From NCBI GenBank assembly GCA_010015655.1, contig ML976670.1, positions 325,647 through 389,646 of the forward strand: DNA of 64,000 nucleotides, read 5' to 3'. Positions within the stretch are counted from its first letter, which is position 1, and each line of letters starts with the position of its first letter. Below are positions 32,790-46,025 of the stretch, piece after piece. The position numbers and the translations under genes are program-made. Below the pieces are notes generated by a model. The model saw nothing but the letters and a program-made list of their open reading frames with translations. It was not told the DNA's origin and made no database searches. The DNA is from Bimuria novae-zelandiae CBS 107.79. Taxonomy: Eukaryota; Ascomycota; Dothideomycetes; Pleosporales; Didymosphaeriaceae.

Positions 32790-35170
32790 GGTGTTAGCGG
32801 TCCTTTCTCAAGAACGTGGTTGATGTTCCGGGTTCTCGGTTCACAGCAAAGTTAGGAGCGACTTTTTGACGATGCAGCTATCCCCCGGCAGCAGCTCTTG
32901 TACATATACCCTGCCTTCCAGCTCTCCAAGACCCACCCATGCTACCCATGTTCCCAGTTGCGGCGGACAGGACACGGTTAATTGTCAACCACTTGCGCGG
33001 CTCAAAAGGTTGAGTGCAGCCACCCTCACTGGTCGGTGATGCTAGCGATATTCCCGGATAAAATGTCAGTCAAGATAACTGGTTGAAAGTTTAATCCGCT
33101 GACTGGGGGCGAGCATAACCCTGTCCGATGGAGACTGCCGTTGTTGGTCCTCGGGGCCGCGGGGTGTGTATCGGCGTCGGGGCGGAATCCATTCGGTCAG
33201 CCACGCTAAAGCGCCACCCACCAACGCTAGTAGCCTACGCTAGAGCTTTATGGCTACTCTACTAACGTACGTGGTTCTTTTTTATAAATTTCATTATTTT
33301 TTAATAAACTTTTATAATATAAATAATTAAATATATATAGAAAGATAGATAAATATATACACTTTTAAACTTTTAAGGAGTTAAATAAGGGATTTAGAAG
33401 GGATTGTGAAGAGGTTCTTAATTTATTTATTAATCTATATTTTAACAATACTATAAAATTTAATATTTATTAATATTAATATTTAAAGCTGTTAGGAGGA
33501 CTTGTTACACTAGTGCTAAACGAAAATACTTAATAACAAGTTATATTAATTAATAGATGGATTCTCCTCGTTCTATCTACTAAGGAGCGAAGTACATCGC
33601 GGGGTATGGAAGCTAGTCCTATATAGGGCTCGCTCCACACATGTAGTGTTTTGCAACACGACAGAGGCCTTAACAACCATTAACAGAATGCTCGTTCCTC
33701 CACACACGCATTCCTTGTGACACGCCTAAGGCCTTTAAGATTGTTAATCCGACAAAAGCAGTATCTTTTTTAAATTTTTTTTTTACATAAAGCTTTTTTA
33801 ATTACATAAAATAATAAGAAATATTATTTAACCCCATCTTAACCTCTTCTTAATCCCTTATTTAACTACTTAAGTTTTAATAAATATGTAAAAAGGGCCC
33901 TACTTATAGGCTATTTAATTTACTAATAGTATTAAAATAATTCTTTAGAAAAAAGAATAAATAGAGTAAAAACTCTAATAGTACAAGTCTAGTTTTATCT
34001 AGGGCTATTAAGGGCCCTCGATTGGTGCCTCGTAATAAAATATTTAATTATCTTTATTATCTTACATTAAAAACTTTTAGTATAAAATTTAAGAATTTAG
34101 AATATTTTAATACAGAGCAGTGTAGTAGCAGACTTTAGTCGTGGTCTTGGCACTCTAGGGGTGGCCGAGCCTTTTAGTGTGGTCGGCTCAACTGTATGCA
34201 CGTTTTCAGGTGGCTGATGCTTGTTCATCGATCGGTGCAGGACGCTGTAGGACCAACCCCACTTGTTCTCATCAACTCTCGCAGCAGCAACGCCCGACAA
34301 GAAGATGACCGCATGAAGAGAGGAATGTGTTGTCAGGGTGAAGTTCTTGGGGGCCTCGTGTACTGGGACACCATTTTTCAGTTGATGCTCGCCCGGTTAG
34401 ACAATGAAGAATCTTCAGGCTGGTGTCGCAACTGCCGGGAATATCGAGGCCAGCCGCATGGCCAGCCCGTGTGCCCCGTGCTCAGGTGTGGTGGAGAGAG
34501 CGGACACTAGTAGATCTACTCTCGCATTTAGGCAAAATGCATGCTTAATTGCTTACAGCATTGAACGGTAGAAGGGTTGGAAACAGTGACGATGAAGTGT
34601 GAGTTGCGCAGAAGGCTTTCGAACCCTGTGCGAAATACGAAAATGCTCGTGTTGTGGTTTGTAGCTACCTAGGTGCTGTGGAGAGTGAACGGGAAGGGAG
34701 CAGTTGCAAGATGCAAGGCAACAACGCAACTAAATCACACGCGCAGTACACTAGCAGGTCACAGAAATCCGCGCATTGATCTTGGATCGGTGCTGCAGTG
34801 GTTTGTTACTGGCTTCAATGTCGTTTTGTCGACGCGTTTGATGATGGAGGCTGGAGGAAAGCGCAGTCGGTTCCACTTTCCTTTCTGATGCTTGGCGGCT
34901 GTTCTTCCTCACGCCTCACAAGCAGCTCAGGGCCTCCACAATTCGGAAACACGGCTGCGAGGAAGCATCCACTTGCGTCTTCTCGTTTTGTCAATGCTTT
35001 GAGGGAGTTTGACGCGCCGTGACGCGCCATCACGTGTACTATCGCGCCCACCAGGGGAACGTTGAGACCACGAATCCACTATGGCCTTGCAAACAGGCAT
35101 GCCGCCAAACCGCTAGCGAACGGCTTGACATTGACTCTTTGACCGCAATCGAAGGGGAAACGAGCGCATC
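32790..35170. other. intergenic with AT-rich island
   Basis: 2.4 kb between the sugar transporter start and the glutaminyl cyclase start. About 32790-33250 is ordinary promoter sequence, 33270-34125 is the AT-rich island, and 34130-35170 is ordinary sequence again with no supported gene; open frames at 34196-34510 and 34815-35051 look non-coding. Confidence 0.55.
33270..34125. repeat. AT-rich island, probable RIP-mutated repeat relic
   Basis: Lines here are dominated by A and T with very many TA steps (for example aataattaaatatatatag), in sharp contrast to both sides. A block of more even composition lies inside (about 33560-33760). No open frame survives. In ascomycetes this profile is typical of transposon copies destroyed by repeat-induced point mutation; the parent element cannot be recognised. 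Confidence 0.65.
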
Positions 35171-36390
35171 ATGGAGCTCTTCATAATGCTCCTGAGGCTT
35201 CTGTGCCTCCTGCCTCTGGCAATGGCATATAGAACCTTGAGCGACGCTACCCTCAAGGGACTTCCCACGCCTGGGAACGATTTCGACATCACGACGGGCG
35301 CTCTGCTCGCGCCCGTCCTCCGGCCCCGCGTGTCTGGCACAGAGGGCAGTCGAGCCGTTCTGCAGCACTTTATCGACTTCTTCAAGATGGAACTCCCGGA
35401 ATGGCGGCTGGAGCTCCACAATTCGTCCTCGACCACGCCCACGTCCAACGGCAAACCAGTGCCCTTTGTAAACCTCATAGCGACGAGAGATCCGCCCAAT
35501 TCAGGCGTTGGCGACGTGGGGCGGCTGGCATTGGTCGCGCATTATGACAGCAAGCTGGAGCCCGTAGGCTTCATCGGGGCAATTGACAGCGCTGCGCCCT
35601 GTGCCATGCTGATGCACGCTGCGCGCAGCGTCGACAAAGCCTTGACCAAGAAGTGGGCGGCCATGGCTGCGGACGGCACCGATGATTTGGAGGACAAGAA
35701 AGGCGTGCAGATACTGCTTCTGGACGGCGAGGAGGCATTCAAGGTGTGGACAGCGACGGACAGTCTGTATGGGTCACGGTAGGCAACGCTCTTTCCTCGT
35801 GTGCGTATATACATGCTGACTTATCTTCTAGAGCTCTGGCTGAAGAGTGGGAGGCCACTTTTCACCCTGCCGCATCTACATACAAGACGCCGCTCGATTC
35901 GATCGATCTATTCGTGCTGCTCGATTTGCTAGGCTCGAAAGGCCCAACCGTTCCTTCCTACTTCAAGACGACGCACTGGGCCTACAAACACATGGCCGAC
36001 GTCGAGCGCCGCCTACGAAACCTTGGCCTGTTCAAGTCGTCGCCAAACCACGCGCTCAAGGTAGCGAAGCGCAAGAACAAGAACAAGCGTGCCGAGCCCT
36101 ACTTTTTGACCGAAGCGAATAAAGGAGATAGTGCCTACTATGGCGGCTACATCGAGGACGATCACGTGCCGTTTCTCGCTCGCGGCGTAGAAGTGCTCCA
36201 TGTCATCCCTTCGCCTTTTCCGCATGTATGGCACGACATCACTGATGATGGCAAACACCTGGATATGGATACAGTAGAGGATTGGGCGAGGCTAGTGACT
36301 GCATTCACGGCTGAGTGGATGGAGTTGGAGGGTTTCTTTGATGCCAGAACAAAGCAGAAGGTGGAATCCGCAGGAAAGTCGGAATTGTAA
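35171..36390 (+). CDS. glutaminyl-peptide cyclotransferase (M28-type), secreted or ER
   Basis: Exons 35171-35778 and 35832-36390, about 388 aa; one 53-nt intron, in frame. It should cyclise N-terminal Gln or Glu of peptides to pyroglutamate. A signal peptide (MELFIMLLRLLCLLPLAMA) starts the protein. M28-like zinc-site motifs are visible: LVAHYDSK (Asp ligand), LLLDGEEAF (Glu), and the late FPHVWHDITDDGKHLD segment carrying the His ligand. LDLLGSKGPTVPSYF is also conserved in the QC family. Glutaminyl cyclases keep the aminopeptidase fold but bind one zinc and have lost peptidase activity. Length is normal for eukaryotic QCs. It probably matures secreted enzymes in the secretory pathway. Confidence 0.87.
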
Positions 36391-36776
36391 GTATGTTCTG
36401 TGCGCGCTCCTACAACAGCTGGGAAACTTTCTAACGTTGCGCAGCAATATACCCTAGCATTTTTACGAATATCATCTCTTCACATGTCCCGCATAAGAAC
36501 ATCATTAGTAGTGCTAGCTCTTTGCATGGCTTACGATTTTCATTTGGAAATAAGGAATCTCAGTATTGACGGACAAAGAAATACCATGGCGATGTTGAAA
36601 CCCACAACCTTTCCCAAATGCGGCGGAACAAAGGAACCTGATGGGTTTCTATGCTGTCTTTCAGACGAGATCTGGAGGTTTAGAGATGTTCTTATACCCT
36701 TGACACCAGCTTGAAGATTTACTAACAAGAGAACACTTATCAGCGCGAGGCTTGATTCGACTAAAACCTAACCAAC
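36391..36776. other. intergenic, nothing recognised
   Basis: 386 bp between the cyclase and the giant acidic gene, both plus strand. An open frame (36400-36714) has no coding support. Confidence 0.45.
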
Positions 36777-39700
36777 ATGCCTAAAGGAAAACGCAAAGAC
36801 AAGTTTCCGAACGAATACCCAGACGACGATGAAGATGCCAGAGCGGAGCGAGAAACCCGGGCAGCCGCTCCTCAAGCGAAGCCGCACAAGCGGGGTGGTA
36901 TTCACCGCGTCAAGGAAGACAAACTGACAGGAACGAAGTGGGATCATGCATCACGCGCAGTGATGGTCAACGCGGCGCAAGGCAGAGATGCTCATGGCGA
37001 AGGTGACCCCGAATTCCAGAAATATATAGAGTTTTTCGAGAAACACAAAGCAGGAAAAACGAGGATCAGGGATCTGAAGAAGGAAGTGCTCCTCCAGACG
37101 CTTGCGGAGGCGGAGATGGAACTAAGAAGGCGAGCCAGATATGAGCATAAAGAGGCCGAAAGGTTGGAAAAGGAGGCTCAAAGGAAGAGGAAAGAGGAAG
37201 AGGAGAAGAGACAGGAAGAAGAACAGAGGCAGAAAGAGGAGAAGAAGAGGAAACGAAACGCCGAGGAATTGGTGACTGATAGCGAGGGCGAGGAAACGAA
37301 TGCTACCAGGGGCGAGTCGTCTAAGCAACTGCAACTTCAGCAGATCGAACAGCAGCCAGAGCAATATGAAGTATACGACGACAGCGGCTCCAGTGACACC
37401 AGCAACACAACCACTACACAAGCCACCGACTCACCTACCCTCCCACGGCCAAAACTCCGTATGTTCGAGTGGTGGCTCCCCGAATTACCATCCAGTGACT
37501 ACCGACGCACCCCTCGGACATGGCCCGAGAACGAAGAAATACAGCCCAAAAAGCTGGCCTATGTGCCAATGCATGTCATCAGCACCATCACGAAAGAAGT
37601 GTTGCGCTTGCCTGGAAGGAATTACAAGATACACGAGAAAGAACCAGACTCCGTACCAAGACTCTCGGAGCGAGTCAAGGATTGTGCTCGTAACGGAGTG
37701 CTCATCGGCAAGCTCTCCGGAGCTAGGATCGAAAGTGGTAGGAATTGGGCTAAGCGCACTCTCGTTCAAGGCTGGAATGGCCGAATGTACTTCGAGCTAC
37801 CTGCTGTCACAGAGAGAGCGGCCGAGACGACTGAGAGGAACGAGAGGGATCTAGCAACGGTTTACCGGGAATGGAAGAGGAATCGAAGAACGGCACGGAA
37901 AGCGTACTCTGGCGTCCAAAAGACTGATCCCAGGTTGAAGAAATTCAGGGCCCAGCAACAGCGTGACCTCTTGAAGGATGTATATGAAACCTCGCAGTGG
38001 CGTCCGACGCTGGTAGGCTTTTCCCCCGCCTATCTTGCAGCTCTAGGTGAGAACGGTAAGGCCGAGGGGGATGACATCAAGACTCTATTCTACATCATCT
38101 TGAAGGACGAGAAACTACCGAGCTTTTTCTTCTGGGCGGACGAAGACGAATGGGCTAACCCTGTGGTACCGAACCCGGAGTTCTTGAATTACGAAGAAGC
38201 GCAGCTGCGTCGCAGTTCCAATCGCTCATCTTCATCACGTCTCAGTTCTCAGGCAGGGAGGAGCCCATGGCGTCGCCTTTCGAGCTTTTCGCGACAATCG
38301 ATGTTCCTACGCGTGAAGAAGACGCCGACTCCACGAAAATTCTTGCCCACCACCAAGATACCTAAGACTTCGAGGTACAAAGCTGCGGTTTGGGCTATCG
38401 AACGTGATCTTTATAACCACGGCTATGCAGCCACGTTACAGAAGTACCAGCAAAAGTGGGCCGGTGAGGGCAACCTGGAAGCCTGGACGGCTCTCACGAT
38501 GATTCTGAGGCAACAGCTTCCGCCGTCCGGATTCCCATCGCAACCACCTATAAGGGACGGTCGTGACCCAAACATGATAAGTGTAGCAGAGAAAATGGCG
38601 CGCGTAGATGCTCCCTCGGCCTCCCGTCCCATTCTACCCATCTTTGTCCAAGACGACTGGACACGGGACGACGACGCGTACTGGACCACCCAAGAGCGAC
38701 CCATCCCTACTACACCAATTGATGAAGATGTAGACATGCAAGTCAGCCCCTATCCCCGTCGATCAAGCACATCATCCTCGCCTGCGCCCCAGTATCTCTC
38801 TCGAAGGATCAGCGACGTATTCACCTGGTTATCGCGGGTCTCCTCGCCCGCGAACTACCCCCTCTACTCTGCGCCCCCAGACCAACGCCTTCACCATGAA
38901 AGAAACCTCGCACTGCGCGTCATGGCAGACCAACTCCCGACCCGTATCCCGCAATGGGAGCTCTGGCGCATGATGCAGGAGCGGTACCAATACCAGCGGC
39001 AGGCACCGTGGCTGTGCGCAATCTGCTTGCAGGAGCTGGGCGATGTCCCGCTGGAGGACTACGAGCAGCATCTAATAAATCATATGGTGCGTATTGCGAG
39101 GTGTTGTCCGTTCTGCGAGATATCATGGGAGGGTTTGGACGGTCAGGATAAGGCAGACCACGTGATGAGGCACCGCCCGACGAAGGACGGGAATGTGCTC
39201 GCGCGGAGGAGGGTGACGCAGACGCCACCAGAACTGCAGGGCTGGGCAGCGGTGCCTCAGGGCGGACGTAGACAGCGACGTTCGCAAGGCCGCAGTGGTG
39301 GGGGCGATTATCCCTCCAGCATCACTCCCAGTCCCACTCCTATAACGCCTCCCGGGCTCCAAGGCCGCGTTGCCGTGCCCGGGAATCGCGGCTCCATATC
39401 CATCCCTGACCCCAAGGTTAGCGTCAGTCCCAGCTCCAGCTCGAAAAACAGGAAACCGAGCGTACGCTTCAGCCCTACCACTGTTGGGCAGAGAGTGGCG
39501 TATAACGGCTCCGGGGAAGCGGGTCAGACATCGATCAAAGCACGCAGAAATGGCCCGAGGAAATCTAGTCTGAGGATTGAGACGGATCAGACGGGGCGTC
39601 GTACGCTAAATCTATATGTGGACGATAGGGAGAAGGCCGCGCATGATCCGAGGAGGAAGAGCTCGGAAGACTCGATGCAGGGACGGGATAGGAGGATGGA

Positions 39701-42700
39701 GTTGTATACTTATTTTGATCATGGTGGAGATGGGGGTGATGACGATGGGAGTGGGCATGGGAGGAGGGAGGCGAGGGGTGGGAGGGGAAAGGGGAATGAG
39801 ACTCCTCCGCGTACGGGAGGGAAAACGGTGCCAGGGCGGTCGCCGGGTCGAGGGGTATATGATGTTGACGGTGAGGATGGAGGGCATCATAGTGAGGAGG
39901 GCGGAGCGGGTGGTGTTAGAGGGGATGCGGGTGGTGTTAGAGGGGATGCGGGTGGTGTTAGAGGGGATGCGGGTGGTGTTAGAGGGGATGCGGGTGGTGT
40001 TGGAGACAGTGAGGAGGACAATAAGCACGACGGCGCCAGGGACGATGACGAGAACAGCGATGACTCGGACGAAGATAAAGATTCGGACGAGGATGATGAC
40101 AGCGATGAAGACAGTGAGTCAGACGACGGCGGGGACGAGGGTGCGGTAGAGGATGTGGAAGAGTATTCAAGCAGTGGGTACAAGACTTCTGAAGCCTCGT
40201 CAAGCTCAGCATCCTCGCGACGCCCCCGGCCAAAGCCCACGGTAAGTAGAAGCACAGGATATCACCAGATTAAGCTGACAATGACCAGCGGCGATCTGAC
40301 CAGATAAAGACGACGGCAAAGAAGCCACAACCAGGAGGCGACAATGACGATGATGACTCCTCCTCAGAGGAAGAAGAAGATGATGAAGCCGAAGCCGAAG
40401 CCGACAATGACGACGAAAGCGTAAACGACAACGCAGGTGGAAATAACAACGAAGGCGGAATCGACAACGAAGGTGGAAATAACAACGAAGGCGAAAATGA
40501 TAACGAAGGGGGAAATGACAACGAAGGCGAAGAAGAAGAGTCCTCCGAGCCCGTGGTAAACCACCGCTCACGTATATTCCCGAAAACATGTACTAACCCC
40601 TCATAGACGCGGCGATCCACCCGTATCAACGAAAGAGACGCCAAGCGCGAGGCGGAGCGCAAGGCAAAAGAAGCGGAAGAGGGCGAGGCGTCAACTGAGT
40701 CTGAAAACCCCAAGAAGGAGAAAAAGAAGAAGGAGACGGGACTAGGTGCCGGCAAAATTTTCCCACCACCTGGAGGTAATCCTCCTTCGGACTTCTTTGA
40801 GAACGACGATGACGATTCATCGACTGCGTCTGAAAAGGGAAAGAAGGAGAAAAAGGAGAAGAAGCAGACGGGAATAGGTGCTGGCAAAAGTCTCCCACCA
40901 CCTGGAAAAGGTGTCTCTCCACCTTCGAGCTTGTTTTCGAGCGACAATGATACCAACGATAGCTCTGACGATAGCTCGGATGCGGAAAGAGTCATAGTAT
41001 GTTACCCGCCCCATGTGATTTCCTAAGTGTGCGTGGTTTGCTAATGGAAGTAGCACGACGATGGCAGTCTTGCTGCGGCCGAGGCGAGAGCTAGACTGGC
41101 TCGGAGACGGAGAGAGAGGGCGCAGGGGGGAAGGCGTGTGAGACCTCAGCAGGTTGATGAAGAGGAGGATGAGGACGAGTATAGAGACGAAGAAGATGAG
41201 GAGCCTCCTGCGGACGAAGAGTCTAGCGGCGAGTATGAGCCTGGTGAAACGGAGCCTAGCGACTTGGACCGAAGAGACGAGGACGGGGAAGGGGACGGGG
41301 ACGAAGAATCCTACGACGAGCAGTATTATAAGGAAAAGCATGAAGGCAAAAAGAAAGCCAAGGAAGACATCGACGAAGATGAGGAGAGCAATCAGGACGA
41401 TGAGGGCAATAGCGACAGCTGCGAAAGCAAAGAAGAAGCTGAGGCAAACGACGACGAAGAAAATGGTCCATATCCCCCCTTACCTGCCTTCGATCCTACA
41501 CTCCAGCTGAACCTACCAATTTTGGCTCCCATGGTAGGACTCACCCTCCCTCCTTTATTGCAGTCATCTTTCTAACCAGATACAGTCCACCTTCGGTACT
41601 CACCTGGTCCAACGCCCTAGGAGGAGTCTACCTTTCCCGCGCACTGGCGGGCGAAACGATGGCTCTGGAACGCCGCCACCACGCAAGCGCGCCCGTTCAA
41701 TGAATCATGGTGGATCGCAGAGGCGGGTCGGTTTCATAGATGCCGATTTATGGGATATAGCCGAAAGAGAGATGCTGCGTAGAAGGGGACAGTCACGCAG
41801 TAGCTCTGGGCATGCTGGGTCGCCCAGTGGACCGCCTAAGTGCTGCGAACATGCTGGGTGCCCTTGTCTGAGGAGTCCAGGCACGAGCGAGAAGCAGCAT
41901 CGAAGGGTCGGTGGCGGCGGCGGTAGCGGCAGTAGAGGAGGAGGAGGCGGTGATGATGACCCCGATGATTGGGATGATGATAGTGGTAGTGACGAGTTTC
42001 GCCCGCGTAAATCGATCACGCCCAAGTCACCATCACGAAAACGCAAGTCGCCTTCTGGCAGCAGTGGCGATAAAGATACATCCGGTGAAGATGAAGAGAG
42101 CAGTGAACGTCGCCGCAAAAATCGCAAGTCCACCTCTTCATCGGGCAGCTCCTCCGCCTTTGATCCTGATCCCTACCCGACCGCCTCCAATCGACGCCCG
42201 CCAGAATGGCCGGTACCTGTCCCATTGTGGTACTACCTAAACCGCAATCCAGAAGCAGATCCTGAAGACGACGTAGAAGTTCCCGAGCGGGATATTGAGG
42301 AACTTGAAGCGGAGCTTGAAGCAGAAGAAGCCGCCATTCGCGCCGCAAAGAAAGCAACCCGAACCCAGCACACCCCAAAGTACCAGGAAGCCCCCGCTGG
42401 GCCCAGCACGCCTTCCTCAGCCCAGCGCTCCACCGCGCCTTCATCCACAGCCTCCCTGGCACAAGCCGGACTGCAAAGACGCTCTGTGAGTGCCCCACCG
42501 AACACGCCCCATCCAAATATCGGCGACAACATCCCGAGCACAGGAGACGAGCCACTCTCGCGCCCAGCGAGTCCGGGGGAGTTGACTGAGAGGATTAGCG
42601 GGGTGAAGACGACGAGGAATGGGACGAGCTGGGAGAGGGCGTCTACGGAGGCGCCAGGGGCAGCGAGGCCGAGGACGCCGAAAAGCAGCACACCGAGTGC

Positions 42701-43187
42701 GTCGAAGAAGCGCCCTTCGACGAGTAGCCAGGGGTCGAATATTTCGGCGGCGGTAAAGAAGGACAGAACTTCTACGAAGGGAAGAAAGAAGGTAGTTGAA
42801 TCGGATGAGGATGAGGATGAGCACGAGGTCGTCGAGCCTTCTGCGGGTAGCTCGGAGCGGGAATCGAGTAGTGGTAAGAGAAAGAAGAAACCGGCTTCGA
42901 AGGAAGTCATATGGAAGGCCAGTGAGGAGTCGCACGAGGAGGAGGACGCGGAAGAGCCTGCTGACGAAGCATCCAAGGCAGTAGAAGACGACGATGACGA
43001 AGAGGAAGAGGAAGAGGGATATGTGCCCAGTCCTAAGCGTAAGAAGCCGCTGAAGACGGGCGCGAAGAAGCAGACGAAGCAGGCGAAACAGGGTGCAAAG
43101 AAGAAGGCGGATCAAGCGAAGCAGCCTGTAAACGAGAAAGGGGCAACGAAAGCAAAGGATGACTGTGGCGGAGAGACTGGCCGCTGA
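36777..43187 (+). CDS. giant acidic low-complexity protein with paired Cys/His finger-like motif
   Basis: Exons 36777-40241, 40289-40555, 40607-40996, 41054-41533 and 41580-43187, about 2069 aa. All four introns (46-57 nt, with good donors and TACTAAC or CTAAC branch points) fall exactly between codons, so skipping any one keeps the frame. The N-terminus is basic with a Glu/Lys/Arg coiled coil (about 105-165). A central region (about 230-750) is of ordinary composition. Around residues 746-795, WLCAICLQELGD...HLINHM and CCPFCEISWEG...HVMRH pair C-x2-C with His residues, like two degenerate zinc fingers. The C-terminal 1100 residues are acidic Ser/Asp/Glu/Lys-rich, with short repeats (GGVRGDA; N/D-N-E-G-G) and basic patches. 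No known family recognised. Nuclear, chromatin-linked function is only a guess. Confidence 0.7.
39908..40000. repeat. 21-bp in-frame minisatellite, about four copies
   Basis: Unit ggtggtgttagaggggatgcg is repeated within exon 1 of the giant gene and encodes Gly-Gly-Val-Arg-Gly-Asp-Ala. Because the unit is a multiple of three, copy number can change without breaking the frame. Confidence 0.88.
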
Positions 43188-44285
43188 AGCGGAGGACTTT
43201 ATAAAGAGGCAGAGATAACTTAGTAGAGATGCGTTTTATTGTAGTGGTCGCTTTGTAATTACCCACTGTATGTGGCATGATTTGTTCATGTTGTCCGTCA
43301 TGACAAAAGAGATGTTAGAAATGTGTTAGAGTTGGGTGAATTTGAGTCATGGATTCTTGATTTACTGTAGCAGAGCTGGTGATTCTCCCATTATGAGGGT
43401 GTATGGCTGTCACGAATCTTTCATACAGGTTGAATGTCGAAAACAGGCTTCAAGGACCGTCGAAGATAGCTATGGCTTGGCTGACATTTCTACGCGAAGT
43501 GAATCAATCTTCCAGCCAGTTCCTTAGCGTAAGAGCCCAATTTGTCGTCGGACGCATGCCTGTATAGGGCAGTTGCGTTGCCTCGTGCTCTATCCATGTC
43601 GAATAATATATCAAAGAGTCAAATGAAGTTGCTGTGATTGATTCACTAGATACAAGATGCAGTTAGGTTAGGTGGCGCCCTAAGTCGTTTCAGCAGCACG
43701 ACTCTATACTTGCCACCAGGCGCACTACTCGAACAAGAACCAGCACTGACGGATCATTCTTTGACCCAAGACAGTCCACTTCTCGCGATGTTTGTTTGGT
43801 CGCGGGTCGGTCCTGGCGTTCGAGGGAGAGCGGCCGGGATGCATAGTCTTGGCGCGAGCTCTGGCCACGAGAATTTCAATATGTGATCGCATGGCTCTTT
43901 CCCTAACAGCTTGCACCGCTTGCACCTTCCCACGCATCCGCCTTCCTCCATCGCCTCCTCATCTCGCCTCCATACCCACGACCATTCTCGCCGGGTCCTC
44001 TCGTTCTTCCGTGCTAGCCAGTTCGCTTAGTGCGCCACTCGGTTTTCTCGAGCTCGTTTGATCCTCTCCACTTCCCCCCTCTCTTCAGACGTCAGTACAC
44101 AGCAGTAGGTGCATCAACTTCCTCGTCCACCGGCATTGCTTACCGACCGCGTCGCGCAGCTCCGACATTTTCTGTCTAGTCTCCCGCGAGCTTTCATTGA
44201 TAATCGCATCTCCTCGGCTCAGACGGCGCTATACGTGAAAGCTAGCTAGGTACATCAATAATATTCCTTTCTCGACAGCCTCAAG
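43188..44285. other. intergenic, promoter and leader of the G3BP-like gene
   Basis: 1.1 kb. The last 350 bp are pyrimidine-rich (ctcc, tctc runs), as in strongly expressed fungal housekeeping promoters and leaders. No gene or RNA recognised. Confidence 0.5.
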
Positions 44286-46025
44286 ATGGCAACCGCCGCC
44301 GAACTCCCCGTCAATGGCAACTACGCGCAGCAAGGCTACGATGCTAGCAACTACGCCGCCGCCGGTGCGAACAGCACAGGCTCATACACCACCTCCCAGC
44401 AGGCTCCCCAGAGCTCCAACACTGCCGCGGCCGAGATACCCAAGGACGAGGTTGGCTGGTACTTCGTCGAGCAATACTACACCACATTGAGCAGGAGCCC
44501 GGATAGACTTTACGTGAGTGAAGCGCTTTGTAGATCAAGCCCCACAGCTGACATGATCCCAGCTCTTCTACAACAAGCGCTCACAATTCGTGTCTGGTAA
44601 TGAGGAGGACAAGGTCAACGTCTGCGTCGGCCAGAAGGTACGTTGCACGCACAAGACTAGATTGCGTAGTAGCTGACAGTGATGCGACAGGCCATCAACG
44701 ACCGCATCAAGGAGCTCGACTTCCACGACACCAAGGTCCGCGTTACCAATGTCGACTCGCAGGGCTCCGACGCAAACATCGTCATCCAGGTCATTGGCGA
44801 GATCTCCAACAAGGGCCAGCCGCACAAGCGCTTCGCGCAGACCTTCGTGCTTGCTGAGCAGACGAACGGCTACTTCGTCCTCAACGACATCTTCCGGTAC
44901 CTCGCTGAGGAGCCCGAGGAGGAGGAAGAGCCTCAGCAGGAGGCCCCTGCTCCTAGTTCGGGTGTGCAGGAGCCTGTACCAACTGCTGCTGCCCCCGAGG
45001 ACAGCGACCTGAACAAGAGCGACGAGGTTACCAACACCGAGGACGATCTGACCAAGGTCGATGAAAAGTTGGAAGAGATGCACTTGGAGGAGCCAGTTCG
45101 TGAGGCATCTCCTCCTGCTGCTGCCGTGAACGGTACTCCAGTACCTGAGACGGCTGAGGTCGCCGACGCCGATGAGGCCCCGGCTGCCGCTGTGTCTGCA
45201 CCCGAGGAGACTCCTAGCGACAAACCCGAGGTCCCAGTCGCAGAGGAGGTTGTCGAAGCTGAGAAGCCCAAGGACCCTGCTCCCACCCCCGCTGCTCCTG
45301 CGGCAGCCGCTTCAGCAGCCCCCTCCAAGCCAGCAGCCCCTAAGTCTTGGGCCGCTCTCGTTGGATCCGCTAAAAAGGTCGCTACTCCCGTCATCCCGAC
45401 TGCGGCCACTCCCCAAGCGCCGTCTCAGTCCAAGTCCACCACCTCAGCGCCCGCGCCCAGCCAGCCATTGGCCGTGCCTGCTCCGACATCGGCCCCAGCT
45501 CGTGAGCCATCGCCAGCCAACAGCCAGGGCGATGCGGCTGGCTGGCAGACTGCCGGTACCAAGAAGGAACAAACGCGTGGCCAGACTCAACCGACTTCCG
45601 ATGCCGACCAGAGGCGTGCCTACATCAAGAATGTATACAGCCAGGTTGAGGAAGGTGCTTTGAGGGCTGCGTTGTCTAAGTTCGGCGAGCTCGAACACCT
45701 TGACATCAGCCGCTCGAAGGTACGAATGAAACCACATGCTTATGTCGTCAGCTAACATTTCGTCTAGAACTGCGCTTTTGTCGACTTCAAGACATCTGCA
45801 GCTTTCCAGGCCGCTGTCAACGCCAACCCACACACGGTGAACGGTATCGAGCTCAAGGTCGAGGAGCGCAAGGCACGTGGACCTCAGCAGGGCGGCTTCA
45901 ACAACTTCCGCGGTGGTCCCGGCCGTGGCCGTGGCTTCCCAGGCCAGTCTCGCGGCGGAGGTTTCCAGCGTGGCGGTCGCGGCGGCTCGATGCGAGGGCG
46001 TGGTGCTGCTCCCCAAGAATCGTAA
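44286..46025 (+). CDS. NTF2-RRM protein, G3BP/Nxt3-like stress-granule RNA-binding protein
   Basis: Exons 44286-44513, 44563-44637, 44691-45719 and 45768-46025, about 529 aa; introns 48-53 nt, all between codons. An NTF2-like domain (about residues 55-165) includes VGWYFVEQYYTTLSRSPDRLYLFYNKRSQFV-type sequence and QTFVLAEQTNGYFVLNDIFR. A long acidic, Pro/Ala-rich linker follows with a SWAALVG motif, then an RRM (about 405-475, RRAYIKNVYSQVEEGALRAA, then NCAFVDF) and a C-terminal RGG box (RGGPGRGRGFPG and following). This architecture is that of metazoan G3BP and S. pombe Nxt3; yeast Bre5 is related and partners the deubiquitinase Ubp3. Expected to act in mRNP granules and as a Ubp3-type cofactor. 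Confidence 0.92.

Noticed and set aside
39612..40255. Antisense frames with Ser/Pro repeats over the giant gene
   Set aside because: They mirror the Asp/Glu/Ser repeats of the real plus-strand gene.
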